Source of the DNA: Ignavibacteriaceae bacterium
Lineage (GTDB): Bacteria; Bacteroidota; Ignavibacteria; Ignavibacteriales; Ignavibacteriaceae
Assembly (NCBI GenBank): GCA_019638025.1
Contig: JAHBUO010000023.1
Coordinates: forward strand, 1-32,951
DNA length: 32,951 nucleotides
Reading direction: 5' to 3'
In this document: positions 7,858 through 15,488 of the stretch, in pieces
Numbering within the stretch: position 1 is the first letter of the stretch
How the letters are laid out: the number at the start of each line of letters is the position of its first letter
The notes under the pieces: generated by a model
Told to the model about the DNA's origin: nothing
The model's database searches: none
What the model saw: the letters and a program-made list of their open reading frames with translations, nothing else
Translations under genes and position numbers: made by a program

Positions 7858-10800
7858 ATGAGTATACAAGATTTACAAAATAGTTTACAAGAGTTATTTA
7901 ACAATAAGGACTATCAAAAAGCAATTGGACTTTTGAATGGTATAATCGATAATCATTCAAGCGATGAACTTATAGTGGAAGCCCTTTATCAGCTTGGTAG
8001 AATCCACTTTTATAATAGAGCTTATGAGATTTCTCGAAATATTTTTATAAACTTGCTAAAGGTTAACCCGCATCATTATTATGCAAAAGTTTTTTTAGCG
8101 AGAATTCTTCAAGAACAATCATTATACAATTCTTCGGTTAAGTTGATAGCGCAAGCATATTTAGAAAAGAAAATCCATAATCAGTTATTCTTCTTAATAA
8201 CGGATGTGGTTGAAAGAATGACGCATGATGACATTGATGTACAAAACCTTGACTTCAGTAGGGATAATATGTTACAGAAGAAGGGAATTGAGTCCCCCTT
8301 GGTTTCGATAATTATTCTCTGTTACAACAAAGTTGAACATACAGAAAAATGTCTAGAGTCGCTTTTTAGGAATACTTCTTCCTCTAACTTTGAGACTATT
8401 ATTGTGGATAATGCATCAGTAGATGATACATCCGGTTTGTTGGAAAGTTATGGGACTAAGTTAAAGTTCATTCATTCATTAGAGAATAGAGGTTTTGTTG
8501 GTGGGAATAATCTTGCTCTCCAATATGCTCAGGGGGATTTTGTTGTTTTCCTAAATAATGATACCGAAGTTCAGCCACTGTGGTTGGAAAATCTTTATAA
8601 GACTTTTGTCTATTACAAAGATGCAGGTGCTGCAGGTGCAAAGCTAATATATCCAAATGGTAAATTGCAGGAAGCCGGGGGGGTGATTTTTAATGATATG
8701 AATGGTTGGAACTATGGTAAAAACGATAATCCGTATGATTCAAAGTATTCCTATATCCGAGAGGTGGATTATTGTTCCGGAGCTGCATTGATGGTTAAAA
8801 AAGATATTCTAATGCGAATTGGAGGGTTTGATGAGAGGTTTGCTCCAGCATATTGTGAGGATACAGATTTATGTTTTAATATAAGAAAATTAGGATTGAA
8901 GGTTTACTATAATCCATTTTCGACTGTAATTCATTACGAAGGAGCAACGGCAGGTACAGACTTAAATTCTGGGTTTAAAAGATTTCAAGTAATAAACAAC
9001 AAAAAGTTTGCTAAAAAATGGGAAGAGGAGTTAAGTAAGCAGTATCCAAATAATCCTAATCTTCGATACTTGTTTTCGGACAGACGGAAAGGTAAAAATA
9101 TATTAATAATTGATGATATCCCTCCATTACCCGATAGGGCTGCTGGTGCATTGAGACATTATCATACACTTACTCAAATGTTAAACCTCGGTTATAAGAT
9201 TACTTATGTTCATTTAATGGGTAAACAATATTCCGACAACAATGCAATGAAGTATATTAATAGTTTTAGGATGAGGGGTGTCGAGTTTGTATGGTTCAAT
9301 TATGAGTATTGGTGGTCTTTTAGAGAAACTGAACAAGCAAAAGAATATATATATACTCTTGTGAATTCTCTAGATTTGCCTTTAAGACATTATGATGCTG
9401 TTTATATCGCGTTTTGGCACATAGCTGAATATTTCATTGATTTAATCCGTTCGCAAATCCCTAATGTCCCGATTTTGATAGATACAATGGATATTCATTA
9501 TGTCCGAGAAATTAGACAAGCTGAGATAAACAAAGATAAAAAGCAAATGCAGCTTGCCATCAAGAATAAACAGAGAGAACTAAATGTTTACGAAAAAGCT
9601 GATTGTATAACAACTGTAACAGAAAAGGATCGCGCAGAGCTTCAAAAAGAATTAAAAAACAAACCAATATTCATCCTCACAGATGTTCATGATATTCAAG
9701 AAGAGACACCAAAATACAAAACACGAAAGGATTTAATTTTTGTAGGCAACTTTAATCATAATCCAAATGAAGATGCAGTACTGTTTTTTGTAAAGGAAAT
9801 TTTCCCTAAAGTAAAGAAGAGTTTACCCGATTGTAATTTCTATGTTGTTGGCAATAACCCCACGCAAAAAATTAAAGATTTGGAACAAGATGATATTATT
9901 GTTACTGGATATGTCCCGGATATAAAAGAGTATTTGGATAAATGTTTAATAGAGGTTGTTCCCCTACGTTTCGGTGCTGGAAATAAAGGGAAAGTGGGTG
10001 AAGCTCTCTCGAATGGTTTGCCAATCGTTACTACCAATGTGGGGGCAGAAGGTATGGGCATTGAACACAAGAAACATGCTTATGTTACTGATGACCCTAA
10101 AGAGTTTGCAAGTTATATAATTGATTTGTACACCGATGAGCTGGTCTGGTCACAATTCTCAGATTTAGGTAAAAAATTGATTCATGCTCAGTATTCAAGC
10201 GAATTGATGAGAAAGCGATTAGAATATATCTATAGTTATAAAACTAGACAAAACCTTAAATCTTATAGAGCTCTTAAATATTCCTCGACTCCAATAATCT
10301 CAATAGTAATAGTTGTTTATAATCAATTTGAATTTACATTAAAATGTCTCAATAGTATTAGGGAAAAGGTAACAATAAATCATGAAATTATAGTTATTGA
10401 TAATGCTTCAACTGATAAATTACCCGAGTCATTCGAATTCGAGTTGAATTTTATCAGATATTACAGGAATGATAAAAATCTTGGATTCCCTAATGCCGTT
10501 AATCAGGGGATCAGTCTTTCTATTGGGGACTATTTTCTAATTCTAAATAATGATACAATTTTAACTGAAAATCTCTTGGGTCGAATGTTAGAAATTGCAG
10601 AATCAAATCCTCAAATCGGCATTGTCGGTCCACTAAGCAACGAAGTCAGTGGATTACAAAAAGATAAAAATGCAAAATACAAATCCATTGAGGAGATGCA
10701 TAAGTACGCTGCAAATATTGCAGAGAAAAACAAAGGAGAAATTCTTGAATTCCCAAGAGTTGCATTCTTATGTACTCTAATAAAAAAAGAAGTCATCGAC

Positions 10801-12759
10801 AAAATTGGTGGACTTGATGAACGATTCTCTCCCGGAAATTATGAGGATGATGATTTCTGTTTACGTGCTCAACTTGCCGGTTATAAAACAGTGATTGCTA
10901 AAGATGTTTTTATTCATCACTACGGCTCAAAGAGTTTTAAAGCTAATGGAGAAAAAGCTTATCAGGAAAGATTAGACATAAATAAGAAAATTTTTGTTGA
11001 TAAATGGGGTGCAACACCTGATGAGATATGGCTACAAAATAAATCAGTAAACCCTCGACAAACTTTCTATCCAATTTACAAAGATTTATTTACCCAATTT
11101 TTTGAAAGGACAAATGTACATCTGGCAGATAATGAACTTGATCTTGCAGAAGAAAGTATCGCCAAAGCAATTGAGAATTTTGAATCCGGTAATGGTAAGA
11201 TTGATAGAACTGAACTATTAAACCTTGCAGGAAACATTTCACTTGCTACAGGTAATCTCGAAAAGGCTCAAGAATACTTTGCAAAAGAATTGGATTTAAC
11301 TCCATCATCTTCTTCGGCATGTTTGGGATTGGGGAATGTCTTTATCGGTTCGGAACAATTTGAAAATGCAAAAACTATGCTTGAGTGGGCGGTTAAAAAT
11401 GACCAATCAAATCAGTTAGCAAAAGATAGATTGAGTGAAGTAAACCAACTCCTTGGATTTGCAAAAGATCATAATAATCTTTTTGAAGATGCTGATGATT
11501 CGGCAAATAGTGAGGAAATTATACAGAAGATAGTAGACTATTTTGTTAATGATAAATTCAGTGAGGCAATAAATATTATTGAATCAAATGAAAAAATTAT
11601 AACTCAATATTTAGAAAACTTATCTGCGAATGACTATGCTGAATTCTATAACATGAAAGGATTTATATATCTTTCATTCGATAAAGATATTGCACGGACA
11701 TGCTTTGAAAATGCCTTAAATGCAAATCCAACTTCTTCACAAGCATGTGTTGGTTTGGGGGAAGTATTTTTCATCGATAATATGATTCCCGAAGCAAAAA
11801 CTATGTACGAGTGGGGTGCTGTATATGATTCCCAAAACCAAATTGCAATTGATGGACTAGCCAGACTTAATGAATTGCTCGGATATGATTTAATGCATAA
11901 TACTCTCCTTGAAAATATTGATTTCGAAGAAGTATTTAACAAAGCTGCCGGATTATATAAGGAATCCAAATTTCAAAATGCGATTGATTTAATTGATCAA
12001 AATGAAAATGGACTTTCTCTTTTAATAAATAATGGAATAACTAATGTCGAATTCTCAACTCTATTAAATCTAAAGGGATTTTGTTACCTCGGGTTGAATG
12101 ATGAAGAAAATGCAGAGCTTGCATTTGGGAAATCAATAAATACAAATCCGGAATCATCTCAAGCTTGTGCAGGAATAGGGGTTGTGTTTCTCTCGCAAGG
12201 GAGAACTCAAGATGCCAAAACAATGCTTGAGTGGGCATTGAAAAATGATACATCAAATGCTATTGCTAAGGCATCTCTTGCTAAAGCTAATGAGATGTTG
12301 GGCTACCCCGAAAATCATAATTCACTGTTTGACGGTGTTTCATTTGAAACAGTTTTTGTTCAAGCATACAACTATTTTATAAACTCAGACTTTTCATCGA
12401 TAATAAACCTCTTTGATCAACATAAAGAAGAGTTAGCTAAATCAGTTGATAATGGAACTTCAAAAGAAGATTATGCCTCGCTTCTTAATCTTAAAGGATA
12501 TGCATATTTAAGTCTCGATGATATTGATAATGCAAGGGAAAGCTTTGAGCTCGCACTTAATACAAACCCTGAGTCATCTCAAGCCTGTACCGGTCTGGGT
12601 GAAGTCTTCTTGTATAATAATCAGATGGAAGAAGCAAAAACTATGTTCGAGTGGGGAGTTAAAAATGCACCCCAAAACAAATTTGCCATTGATGCCCTTG
12701 CTAATGTCAATAAATTGCTTGGATTAAATGAAGAACATTCCTCTTTAACTGAAGCTTAA
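7858..12759 (+). CDS. Giant multi-domain glycosyltransferase: TPR-GT2-GT4-GT2-TPR repeats
   Basis: A 1633-aa protein. Residues about 1-110 are TPR-like. A GT2 domain spans about 147-390, with SIIILCYN, VDNASVDD, the NNDT metal motif at 233-236 and YCEDTDLCF at 332-340. A GT4 domain spans about 412-790, with ILIIDDIPPLPDRAAG, FVGNFNHNPN and VPLRFGAGNKGKVGEAL. A second GT2 domain spans about 812-1055, with SIVIVVYN, IDNASTD, NNDT at 897-900 and YEDDDFC at 995-1001. The remaining 570 residues are TPR-like and include three and a half 140-aa repeats. All three catalytic sets look intact, so one polypeptide could add several sugars in order. No signal peptide or membrane span is seen. It is followed by a GT2-TPR gene overlapping by one base. 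Similar GT-TPR proteins sit by flagellin genes in other bacteria, for example FlmG of Caulobacter, whose TPR part binds flagellin. Flagellin as target here is inferred from position. Confidence 0.85.
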   Translation: MSIQDLQNSLQELFNNKDYQKAIGLLNGIIDNHSSDELIVEALYQLGRIHFYNRAYEISRNIFINLLKVNPHHYYAKVFLARILQEQSLYNSSVKLIAQAYLEKKIHNQLFFLITDVVERMTHDDIDVQNLDFSRDNMLQKKGIESPLVSIIILCYNKVEHTEKCLESLFRNTSSSNFETIIVDNASVDDTSGLLESYGTKLKFIHSLENRGFVGGNNLALQYAQGDFVVFLNNDTEVQPLWLENLYKTFVYYKDAGAAGAKLIYPNGKLQEAGGVIFNDMNGWNYGKNDNPYDSKYSYIREVDYCSGAALMVKKDILMRIGGFDERFAPAYCEDTDLCFNIRKLGLKVYYNPFSTVIHYEGATAGTDLNSGFKRFQVINNKKFAKKWEEELSKQYPNNPNLRYLFSDRRKGKNILIIDDIPPLPDRAAGALRHYHTLTQMLNLGYKITYVHLMGKQYSDNNAMKYINSFRMRGVEFVWFNYEYWWSFRETEQAKEYIYTLVNSLDLPLRHYDAVYIAFWHIAEYFIDLIRSQIPNVPILIDTMDIHYVREIRQAEINKDKKQMQLAIKNKQRELNVYEKADCITTVTEKDRAELQKELKNKPIFILTDVHDIQEETPKYKTRKDLIFVGNFNHNPNEDAVLFFVKEIFPKVKKSLPDCNFYVVGNNPTQKIKDLEQDDIIVTGYVPDIKEYLDKCLIEVVPLRFGAGNKGKVGEALSNGLPIVTTNVGAEGMGIEHKKHAYVTDDPKEFASYIIDLYTDELVWSQFSDLGKKLIHAQYSSELMRKRLEYIYSYKTRQNLKSYRALKYSSTPIISIVIVVYNQFEFTLKCLNSIREKVTINHEIIVIDNASTDKLPESFEFELNFIRYYRNDKNLGFPNAVNQGISLSIGDYFLILNNDTILTENLLGRMLEIAESNPQIGIVGPLSNEVSGLQKDKNAKYKSIEEMHKYAANIAEKNKGEILEFPRVAFLCTLIKKEVIDKIGGLDERFSPGNYEDDDFCLRAQLAGYKTVIAKDVFIHHYGSKSFKANGEKAYQERLDINKKIFVDKWGATPDEIWLQNKSVNPRQTFYPIYKDLFTQFFERTNVHLADNELDLAEESIAKAIENFESGNGKIDRTELLNLAGNISLATGNLEKAQEYFAKELDLTPSSSSACLGLGNVFIGSEQFENAKTMLEWAVKNDQSNQLAKDRLSEVNQLLGFAKDHNNLFEDADDSANSEEIIQKIVDYFVNDKFSEAINIIESNEKIITQYLENLSANDYAEFYNMKGFIYLSFDKDIARTCFENALNANPTSSQACVGLGEVFFIDNMIPEAKTMYEWGAVYDSQNQIAIDGLARLNELLGYDLMHNTLLENIDFEEVFNKAAGLYKESKFQNAIDLIDQNENGLSLLINNGITNVEFSTLLNLKGFCYLGLNDEENAELAFGKSINTNPESSQACAGIGVVFLSQGRTQDAKTMLEWALKNDTSNAIAKASLAKANEMLGYPENHNSLFDGVSFETVFVQAYNYFINSDFSSIINLFDQHKEELAKSVDNGTSKEDYASLLNLKGYAYLSLDDIDNARESFELALNTNPESSQACTGLGEVFLYNNQMEEAKTMFEWGVKNAPQNKFAIDALANVNKLLGLNEEHSSLTEA
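11290..12756 (+). repeat. In-frame tandem repeats, 140-142 codon period, 3.5 copies
   Basis: Four copies of a TPR-like block begin at bases 11290, 11716, 12136 and 12556 (residues 1145, 1287, 1427 and 1567), so the periods are 426, 420 and 420 bases. Each starts with a LxxNPxSSQACxGLGxVF stretch followed by AKTMxEW, then a LLGY/F-type turn, a longer variable helical part, and LLNLKGxxYLxL. The fourth copy stops after 67 residues at the protein's C-terminus. Copies 2-4 are closest to each other. Regular in-frame period means copy number could change by recombination without breaking the reading frame. Confidence 0.85.
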
Positions 12760-14255
12760 TGAGAACTCTTACTCTTTCAATGATTGTTAAGAATGAGGCT
12801 CACCGATTAGGAGAGTGTCTTCAATCAGCTAAAGAAATTGCAGATGAGATTGTTATTGTTGATACCGGTTCGACGGATGAAACCGTAAATGTTGCTGAAA
12901 GTTATGGAGCAAAAGTATTTTTTTTCAAGTGGATGAAAGATTTCGCTGCCGCAAGAAACTTTGCACTTCGAAAATCAACAAGTGATTTAATCTTATATCT
13001 TGATGCGGATGAAAAGTTAACTTCCAAATCAGTAAAAGAAATATACCGAATTAAACAAAAGAGAGAAGTAGCCGGTTATAATTGTAAGGTTACGAGTATT
13101 GAGTCTGAATTCGGGCGTGATAACTCAATGCTATATGTTAGATTATTTTCTAATTCAGATAGTATTGAGTTTAGTGGAAAAGTTCACGAACAAATATCTC
13201 CTTCACTGGTTGCAAACAATTATAAAATCATCGATACAAATATTGAGATTATTCATACCGGATATGATATATCACTTGATGCCAAAAAAGAGAAAGCACG
13301 AAGAAATTTAGAACTTCTGCTAAATGAATACTCGGTTAATAAATCAGCATATTACGCTTATCAACTTGGATTGACTTATCAAATTATTGAAGAAGAGAAA
13401 GAGTCTGCAAAATACTTCGAGTTGGCTTTGTCGGATAAAAAGTTATCTAAAAACTTTAGAGCACGTTGTTATTCTTCTTTAGCTATTTATGATTTAAAGA
13501 ACCATAATGTTTCATTGGCAGAAAAAAATATTCAAGATGCTTTAAAAGAAAATAATGAAGATGCATTCACTCATCTTGTGGCATCTAAAATATATCTTCG
13601 GAAACAAGATTTAACACTATCAAAACAACACCTTGAAAAAGCTATTCGACAGAATAACAAAAGCAAATCAGAAAAAACTAAAAGTGAATCTATTGTAGTT
13701 TTGGATGATTATGAAATTTATTCTCATTCAGTGGCGTTAGCTAAAGCGATGAATGACAAGAACTACTTAATTTCCAGCGGTCAAAAACTTATCGACTCAG
13801 TTAAAAATAGTGAAGTTGCAAACACCCTCACAAAAGTTTTTAAGAATACTTCATTAAATGATTTAGAAACTCAAAACCTTTTGCGCAATGTTGATAAAAG
13901 GAGATTTGAAATTGTCTTACTTTTCTTAAACGACTATAATATTATTGAATCAAAGACTGTTTTGCTTAAAGCATTGTCAACGAAGTTTCCGGAATCTATC
14001 GAACTAAAATCAATACTGGCTAAACATTACACATCGATAAACGATAACAATGCCGCAATTCAACTATATGAAGAATTAAAGAATAGCAAATCAGACCCGT
14101 CTATATATTTCTATCTAATCTCCCTATACATATCAGAAGGGAATCTTCTTGAAGTGAAAAATTTAGTATCGGAAATCGAAACTAATTTTAGCAACATTCC
14201 CGAAGTCAGCTCACGTGTTGTGATACTTAAAGAAAAACTTCAGAAATATTTATAG
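12759..14255 (+). CDS. GT2 glycosyltransferase with C-terminal TPR region
   Basis: A 498-aa protein. The N-terminal about 230 residues are a GT2 domain of the WaaE/SunS-like type: TLSMIVKNEAHRLGECL, IVIVDTGSTDET (31-42) and LYLDADEKL with the DxD motif at D82/D84, followed by a GKVHEQI block near 149-155. The rest (about 195-490) is a string of helical pairs typical of TPRs, for example SAYYAYQLGLTYQIIEEEKE. It starts on the last base of the megaprotein's stop codon (TAATG), so the two are coupled. It is the last gene before the flagellin promoter region. The GT2-TPR layout next to flagellin suggests a protein O-glycosyltransferase that recognises flagellin with its TPR half. SunS-like GT2 enzymes can glycosylate peptides directly, which is consistent. 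Acceptor is inferred. Confidence 0.85.
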   Translation: MRTLTLSMIVKNEAHRLGECLQSAKEIADEIVIVDTGSTDETVNVAESYGAKVFFFKWMKDFAAARNFALRKSTSDLILYLDADEKLTSKSVKEIYRIKQKREVAGYNCKVTSIESEFGRDNSMLYVRLFSNSDSIEFSGKVHEQISPSLVANNYKIIDTNIEIIHTGYDISLDAKKEKARRNLELLLNEYSVNKSAYYAYQLGLTYQIIEEEKESAKYFELALSDKKLSKNFRARCYSSLAIYDLKNHNVSLAEKNIQDALKENNEDAFTHLVASKIYLRKQDLTLSKQHLEKAIRQNNKSKSEKTKSESIVVLDDYEIYSHSVALAKAMNDKNYLISSGQKLIDSVKNSEVANTLTKVFKNTSLNDLETQNLLRNVDKRRFEIVLLFLNDYNIIESKTVLLKALSTKFPESIELKSILAKHYTSINDNNAAIQLYEELKNSKSDPSIYFYLISLYISEGNLLEVKNLVSEIETNFSNIPEVSSRVVILKEKLQKYL

Positions 14256-14384
14256 AGCAGTCTTTTGACTCAAGTCCGGGAACGTTATTCCATTCCCCTC
14301 CATATCACTAAAGCCTCAAGGATTTGTTATTAATCTAAAGTTTTCAATGCCAGTTCAACCAAATAAATAAAAATTTGTAGAGAG

Positions 14385-14466
14385 ACGAACACAGAGTAAG
14401 TTCGTTTTATAAAATTTTTAGCATGCGAACAAAATTTTATTTTGAAAATTGTCTAAAAACGAACTT
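14385..14466. repeat. Nested inverted repeats upstream of flagellin promoter
   Basis: An 11-base perfect inverted repeat, AAGTTCGTTTT at 14398-14408 and AAAACGAACTT at 14456-14466, encloses a second perfect 10-base one, ATAAAATTTT at 14409-14418 and AAAATTTTAT at 14431-14440. The left arms are directly abutting. The loop contains GCATGC and another CGAAC. A third copy, ACGAAC at 14385-14390, can pair alternatively with GTTCGT at 14400-14405. It could end transcription of the upstream operon, or serve as a regulator binding region about 55-135 bases above the sigma-28 -35 element. The 3' arm is followed by only four T residues, so an intrinsic terminator is not clear. Confidence 0.6.
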
Positions 14467-14520
14467 TTGAGTGTTTAATGAAAAAAGTTAATTTTTTTTC
14501 AAAAAAAAGTAAAAAAACGC

Positions 14521-14547
14521 TAAACTTTTTTTTAGTTTATCCGATAA
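14521..14547 (+). promoter_or_regulatory. Sigma-28 (FliA) promoter of flagellin
   Basis: The -35 element TAAACTTT (14521-14528) and -10 element TCCGATAA (14540-14547) are separated by 11 bases. The known enterobacterial consensus is TAAAGTTT-N11-GCCGATAA, so 14 of 16 positions match with exact spacing. It is preceded by A/T runs and sits 90 bases above the flagellin ATG. The expected start of transcription is about 14553-14556. The same element with the same spacing occurs before flgM. Confidence 0.9.
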
Positions 14548-14554
14548 TGCTATT

Positions 14555-14571
14555 GAGAACAAAAAGTTCTC
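14555..14571 (+). promoter_or_regulatory. 5'-proximal stem-loop of flagellin mRNA
   Basis: GAGAAC (14555-14560) and GTTCTC (14566-14571) form a perfect 6-base stem around an AAAAA loop. It lies 7-8 bases after the -10 element, so the transcript should begin at or within a few bases of the stem. Such 5'-terminal hairpins are known to slow mRNA decay. That role is inferred here. Confidence 0.6.
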
Positions 14572-14584
14572 GAAACTAATAACA

Positions 14585-14606
14585 AACCAAGCACGGAAGC
14601 TTGGTT
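14585..14606 (+). promoter_or_regulatory. CsrA-like binding hairpin 1 in flagellin leader
   Basis: AACCAAGC (14585-14592) pairs perfectly with GCTTGGTT (14599-14606) around the six-base loop ACGGAA. The loop fits the A-N-G-G-A-N hexaloop bound by CsrA/RsmE, closed by a C-G pair as in the known consensus. Its GGA is 32 bases upstream of the GGA in hairpin 2, a distance a CsrA dimer can bridge. Confidence 0.65.
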
Positions 14607-14618
14607 AATAAAAACAAA

Positions 14619-14636
14619 ATATACATGGAGGTATAT
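14619..14636 (+). promoter_or_regulatory. CsrA-like hairpin 2 containing the flagellin ribosome binding site
   Basis: ATATAC (14619-14624) pairs perfectly with GTATAT (14631-14636) around the loop ATGGAG. With its closing pairs this reads AC-ATGGAG-GT, an exact fit to the CsrA/RsmE consensus (A/U)C-ANGGAN-G(U/A). The loop and first stem base form the Shine-Dalgarno GGAGG (14627-14631), six bases before the ATG at 14638. Binding here would block ribosomes. The stem is A/T-rich and weak alone, so a bound protein would probably be needed for tight repression. The Shine-Dalgarno is also the strongest I see in the window. Confidence 0.68.
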
Positions 14637-14637
14637 C

Positions 14638-15426
14638 ATGGCATTCTCAATTAACTCAAACCAAGGCGCTCAAGCAGTTTATAATGCTTTAGCAAAAACT
14701 CAATCAACAACTCAAAAAGCTCAATTAAAATTAGCTACGGCTAAAAAAGTTAATTCAGCTTCTGATGACACATCAGGTTGGAACGTTGGTAAACAACTTG
14801 AAGCTGCTACTCTTAAAATGAAATCTCAGCTTTCAAACATCAGTTCTGCAAAGAACTTCTTGAATACTGCTGAAACTGCTCTTCAACAAGTGTATGACAA
14901 ATTGAATCAAATTCAATCAAAACAAGAAGATGCATCTGATCCATTAAAAGATGCTACTTCTCTTCAAAATGATATCAAAACACTTGCTGACGAAATCAAC
15001 ACAATCCTCACCAATACCAAAATTAATGGTACTGACTTATTAGCAAGTGCCGGTAATACTTTTGCTGCCGGTGCTACAAATGTAACCATTAATATTGGTG
15101 CTAAATCAGGTGACAACAGTACTGCTTTAACTGCATTAAGAGCTGGTGATGCTGGTTCTTTAACTCAGTCAATATCTACTTTCCAAAGCAATATCAGAAC
15201 CGCTATTACCTATATTGGTAACCAAAGCCAAGTTCTTGATTCGAGGGAAGAATTTATTACTGCAGCTATCGCTAACAATGATGCATCAATTGCTACTATC
15301 TTCGATGCGGATGCTCTCGGCGAGCAAATGGAAGCTTCTAAGGGTCAAATCGGTACTCAGTTGGCTACCTCAATGATGGGACAAATGAATGCAGCTCCTC
15401 AACAGTTATTACAACTTTTCCGTTAA
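14638..15426 (+). CDS. fliC: Flagellin
   Basis: A 262-aa flagellin. The N-terminal D0/D1 region (about 1-140) has the coiled-coil heptads and the VNSASDDTSGWNVG block at 38-51, equal to the family's RINSAKDDAAGxxI. The C-terminal D1/D0 region has IFDADALGEQMEASKGQIGTQ and ends NAAPQQLLQLFR, like the canonical QANQxPQxVLxLL. It is short: the variable D2/D3 part is only a Ser/Thr/Ala/Gly-rich stretch of some 50 residues (about 130-185), which also provides many possible O-glycosylation sites. It is exported unfolded through the flagellar channel and has no signal peptide. It has its own sigma-28 promoter, a structured leader and its own terminator, and lies directly downstream of glycosyltransferases. 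The gene symbol follows common use (also hag or flaA). Confidence 0.95.
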   Translation: MAFSINSNQGAQAVYNALAKTQSTTQKAQLKLATAKKVNSASDDTSGWNVGKQLEAATLKMKSQLSNISSAKNFLNTAETALQQVYDKLNQIQSKQEDASDPLKDATSLQNDIKTLADEINTILTNTKINGTDLLASAGNTFAAGATNVTINIGAKSGDNSTALTALRAGDAGSLTQSISTFQSNIRTAITYIGNQSQVLDSREEFITAAIANNDASIATIFDADALGEQMEASKGQIGTQLATSMMGQMNAAPQQLLQLFR

Positions 15427-15440
15427 TTGAAACTGCTTTA

Positions 15441-15470
15441 GCCCTCCTACTTGTAGGGGGGCTTTTTTTT
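15441..15470 (+). terminator. Rho-independent terminator after flagellin
   Basis: GCCCTCCTAC (15441-15450) and GTAGGGGGGC (15453-15462) form a 10-base stem with one T-G wobble, followed by eight T residues. It is 14 bases after the flagellin stop and 18 before the fliS start, so fliS and fliD transcription depends on read-through or another promoter. Confidence 0.92.
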
Positions 15471-15488
15471 TAAGTGAGGATTAAAAAA

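Larger units (their letters stand above)
14256..14637. other. 382-base intergenic region between glycosylation operon and flagellin
   Basis: This is the only gene-free stretch over 300 bases. From left to right it holds about 85 bases with nothing I recognise, nested inverted repeats (14385-14466), an A/T-rich tract of A- and T-runs (about 14481-14520) that could act as an upstream promoter element, a sigma-28 promoter (14521-14547), a hairpin at the expected transcript start, and two CsrA-like hairpins ending at the flagellin start codon. No sigma-54 GG-N10-GC element was found in it by eye. Confidence 0.75.

Noticed and set aside
11646..11969. A 107-codon minus-strand frame inside the giant transferase gene.
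   Set aside because: It is a shadow of the repeat-rich TPR frame; the plus-strand reading has clear family structure and the minus-strand one has none.
14256..14340. GGGAA ... TTCCC arms after the last glycosyltransferase gene as a terminator.
   Set aside because: Only five pairs with a ten-base loop and no T run afterwards.
15474..15488. GTG start that would lengthen FliS by five residues.
   Set aside because: The GTG overlaps the Shine-Dalgarno-like GAGG that correctly spaces the ATG at 15489.
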